A stretch of DNA of 64,000 nt. Source: an uncultured Clostridia bacterium (lineage in GTDB: Bacteria; Bacillota; Clostridia; Lachnospirales; CAMZNU01). Position numbers and translations under genes: made by a program. Location: the NCBI GenBank assembly GCA_947313885.1, contig CAMZNU010000031.1:1-64000 (forward strand), in the 5' to 3' direction. The first letter of the stretch is position 1; each line of letters starts with the position of its first letter. The notes under the pieces are model-generated. The model searched no databases, was not told where the DNA came from, and saw only the letters and a list, made by a program, of their open reading frames with translations. Positions 62,596-64,000 of this stretch are shown one piece after another.

Positions 62596-63321
62596 ATGAA
62601 AGCATATGGGATAACGGATAAAGGATTGAAGAGGAAAAGTAATGAAGATAATTATTTTATAGAAAATAAGAAGATAGGTGCATTAGAAAACTTATACATA
62701 GTGTGTGATGGTATGGGTGGACATCAAGGCGGTGCGATTGCGAGTTTAGAATTAATAGAAGGGTTTAAAAATGCGTTACGAAAATGTGATGAACATATGG
62801 ATAGGGAAGAGGTTATAAATGTAAGTTTAGCTTATGCAAATAAAAGTATATATGCAAAATCAATATTAAATAAGAATTTAAATGGGATGGGTACGACGGG
62901 TGTAATATTAACGATAAGTGAGAAGATAGGTAATGTACTAAATGTAGGAGACAGTAGGTTATACACGTTTAAAAATAACAAATTAATTCAAGAGACAACG
63001 GATCATACGTATGTAAATGAGTTAATTATAGAAGGAAAGTTATCAGCAGAAAATGCGAAGATACATCCGAATAAAAATATAATAACAAGGGCTGTTGGAA
63101 TTGGAGATAGTGTTGAAATTGAAAATATAAAAATAAACTTAGAAGAAGTAAAATATGTATTAATGTGTACAGATGGTTTAACAAACATGTTAGAAGATAA
63201 TATAATAGAGCAAATATTAAGGAGCAATGATGAAATAGAGGAAATAGGAAATACTTTAATAAAGAAAGCAAATGAAAAAGGTGGACTAGATAATATAACG
63301 ATTATATTAATTAAATTATAG
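62596..63321 (+). CDS. prpC: PP2C-type Ser/Thr protein phosphatase
   Basis: 241-aa PPM phosphatase. Metal-binding motifs are all present: SNEDNYFIE, CDGMGGHQGGAIAS, VGDSRLYTF, MCTDGLTNML and GGLDNITIILI. It reverses the action of the kinase encoded next (PrkC in Bacillus). It is 13 bp from the kinase gene. Confidence 0.94.
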   Translation: MKAYGITDKGLKRKSNEDNYFIENKKIGALENLYIVCDGMGGHQGGAIASLELIEGFKNALRKCDEHMDREEVINVSLAYANKSIYAKSILNKNLNGMGTTGVILTISEKIGNVLNVGDSRLYTFKNNKLIQETTDHTYVNELIIEGKLSAENAKIHPNKNIITRAVGIGDSVEIENIKINLEEVKYVLMCTDGLTNMLEDNIIEQILRSNDEIEEIGNTLIKKANEKGGLDNITIILIKL

Positions 63322-63334
63322 ATAAGGTGAGAAT

Positions 63335-64000
63335 ATGAGGTTAAGTAAAGGATATTTAATATCAAATAGATATCAAATAGAAGAGAGAATAGGTTCTGGT
63401 GGGATGGCAATAGTGTATAAAGCTACGGACATGAAACTAGATAGAATAGTCACGTTAAAAATTATGCGCGAAGAGCATATAGAGGATAGGAAGTTTATAC
63501 AAAGGTTTAATGTAGAAGCTAGGGCAGCGGCGAAATTAAATCATCCTAATATAGTTAAAATATATGATGTAGGAAGACATAAAGATATTTACTATATAGT
63601 GATGGAATATATAGATGGAGTTACATTAAAAGATTTAATAATGGCAAGAGGTATGTTTACACAAGAAGAGGTATTAGGAGTTGCAATACAAATAACATCA
63701 GCACTTGGTCATGCCCATGAAAACCAAATAATTCATAGAGATGTAAAGCCTCAAAATATATTAGTAAATGTAGATGGCGAAGTAAAAGTAGCAGATTTTG
63801 GTATAGCGACGACAATAACAGCTAAAACAGCAAAACTTGAAGAAAACACAGTAGGGTCAGTACATTATTTTTCACCAGAGCAAGCAAGAGGATCTAAGTT
63901 AGATGAAAAAAGCGATATATATTCTATAGCTATAACGATGTATGAGATGACATGTGGAGAAGTTCCATTTGATGGAGACACAGTAGTGGAAATAGTATTA
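63335..64000 (+). CDS. prkC: PrkC-type Ser/Thr protein kinase (cut by the window end)
   Basis: The first 222 codons are in the window and open at its end, so it is missing from the ORF track. The start is MRLSKGYLISNRYQIEERIG behind AAGGTGAG. Kinase motifs are the glycine loop IGSGGMAIVYKA, the VTLK lysine (variant of VAIK), HRDVKPQNIL, ADFGIA and SPEQARG. PrkC has a transmembrane helix and PASTA repeats at its C-terminus that sense peptidoglycan fragments; that part would lie beyond the window. Confidence 0.93.
   Translation, partial: MRLSKGYLISNRYQIEERIGSGGMAIVYKATDMKLDRIVTLKIMREEHIEDRKFIQRFNVEARAAAKLNHPNIVKIYDVGRHKDIYYIVMEYIDGVTLKDLIMARGMFTQEEVLGVAIQITSALGHAHENQIIHRDVKPQNILVNVDGEVKVADFGIATTITAKTAKLEENTVGSVHYFSPEQARGSKLDEKSDIYSIAITMYEMTCGEVPFDGDTVVEIVL

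Overview
The window is a very AT-rich chromosomal segment. The proteins, Shine-Dalgarno sequences (AGGAGG type) and gene orders are those of a Gram-positive, anaerobic, probably endospore-forming member of the Bacillota, class Clostridia. Evidence for this includes a YunB-type sporulation gene, dimeric GlyRS, Hag-type flagellin with a sigma-D promoter, the rsmB-rlmN-prpC-prkC order, and citrate fermentation through a sodium-pumping oxaloacetate decarboxylase. Genus cannot be fixed from the sequence alone.

Layout. (1) 1-480: the end of an rRNA operon (5S) with tRNA-Thr, tRNA-Tyr and initiator tRNA-fMet. (2) 0.6-12.6 kb: an alpha/beta hydrolase, then a complete citrate fermentation locus. It holds a divergent GntR/FadR regulator, oadA-oadG-biotin carrier-oadB, citE-citF-citXG-citC-citD and a 2-hydroxycarboxylate carrier. 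Citrate is imported, cleaved to acetate and oxaloacetate, and oxaloacetate is decarboxylated with Na+ export. Two near-identical palindromes sit at the same distance from two promoters, which marks the locus as one regulon. (3) 12.7-18 kb: accessory genes, namely a giant repeat-bearing pentapeptide protein fused to a K+ channel pore, decayed sequence, and three small envelope proteins of unknown function. (4) 18-39 kb: mostly housekeeping genes (prfB, rluD-like, M18 peptidase, prmA, rsmE, cysteine desulfurase, thiI, glyS, dnaG, rpoD, trxA, class A PBP, yunB, S1 protein, rlmCD-like), with an ABC transporter pair and an IS3 remnant.

(5) 39.1-46.5 kb: a defence island with mcrB-mcrC (type IV restriction), a HEPN/Abi_2 (AbiF-like) gene flanked on both sides by copies of one small structured RNA, a fragment of a second mcrC 3' end, and a frameshifted YobI-like membrane P-loop NTPase. 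The RNA copies differ at compensating positions, which is direct covariation evidence for a helix. The most likely reading is an RNA-antitoxin/HEPN-toxin (AbiF-type) system with a duplicated antitoxin RNA. This is the most interesting part of the window.

(6) 46.5-56.8 kb: glutaredoxin, the threonine-to-glycine pathway (tdh, kbl), degV behind a ten-copy 8-bp microsatellite, an ATP-grasp enzyme, topB, a secreted DRE-repeat protein, tagA-like, yitT-like and msmX-like genes. (7) 56.8-60.1 kb: a flagellin module (sigma-D promoter, CsrA-like leader hairpin, flagellin, a small orphan protein, a Maf/DUF115 flagellin glycosylation protein). (8) 60.2-64 kb: rsmB, rlmN, prpC and a prkC kinase cut by the window end.

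Several transcripts end in unusually long, nearly perfect hairpins (21-30 bp arms), some of which contain the stop codon of the preceding gene. Function calls rest on motif recognition by eye. No database search was run.
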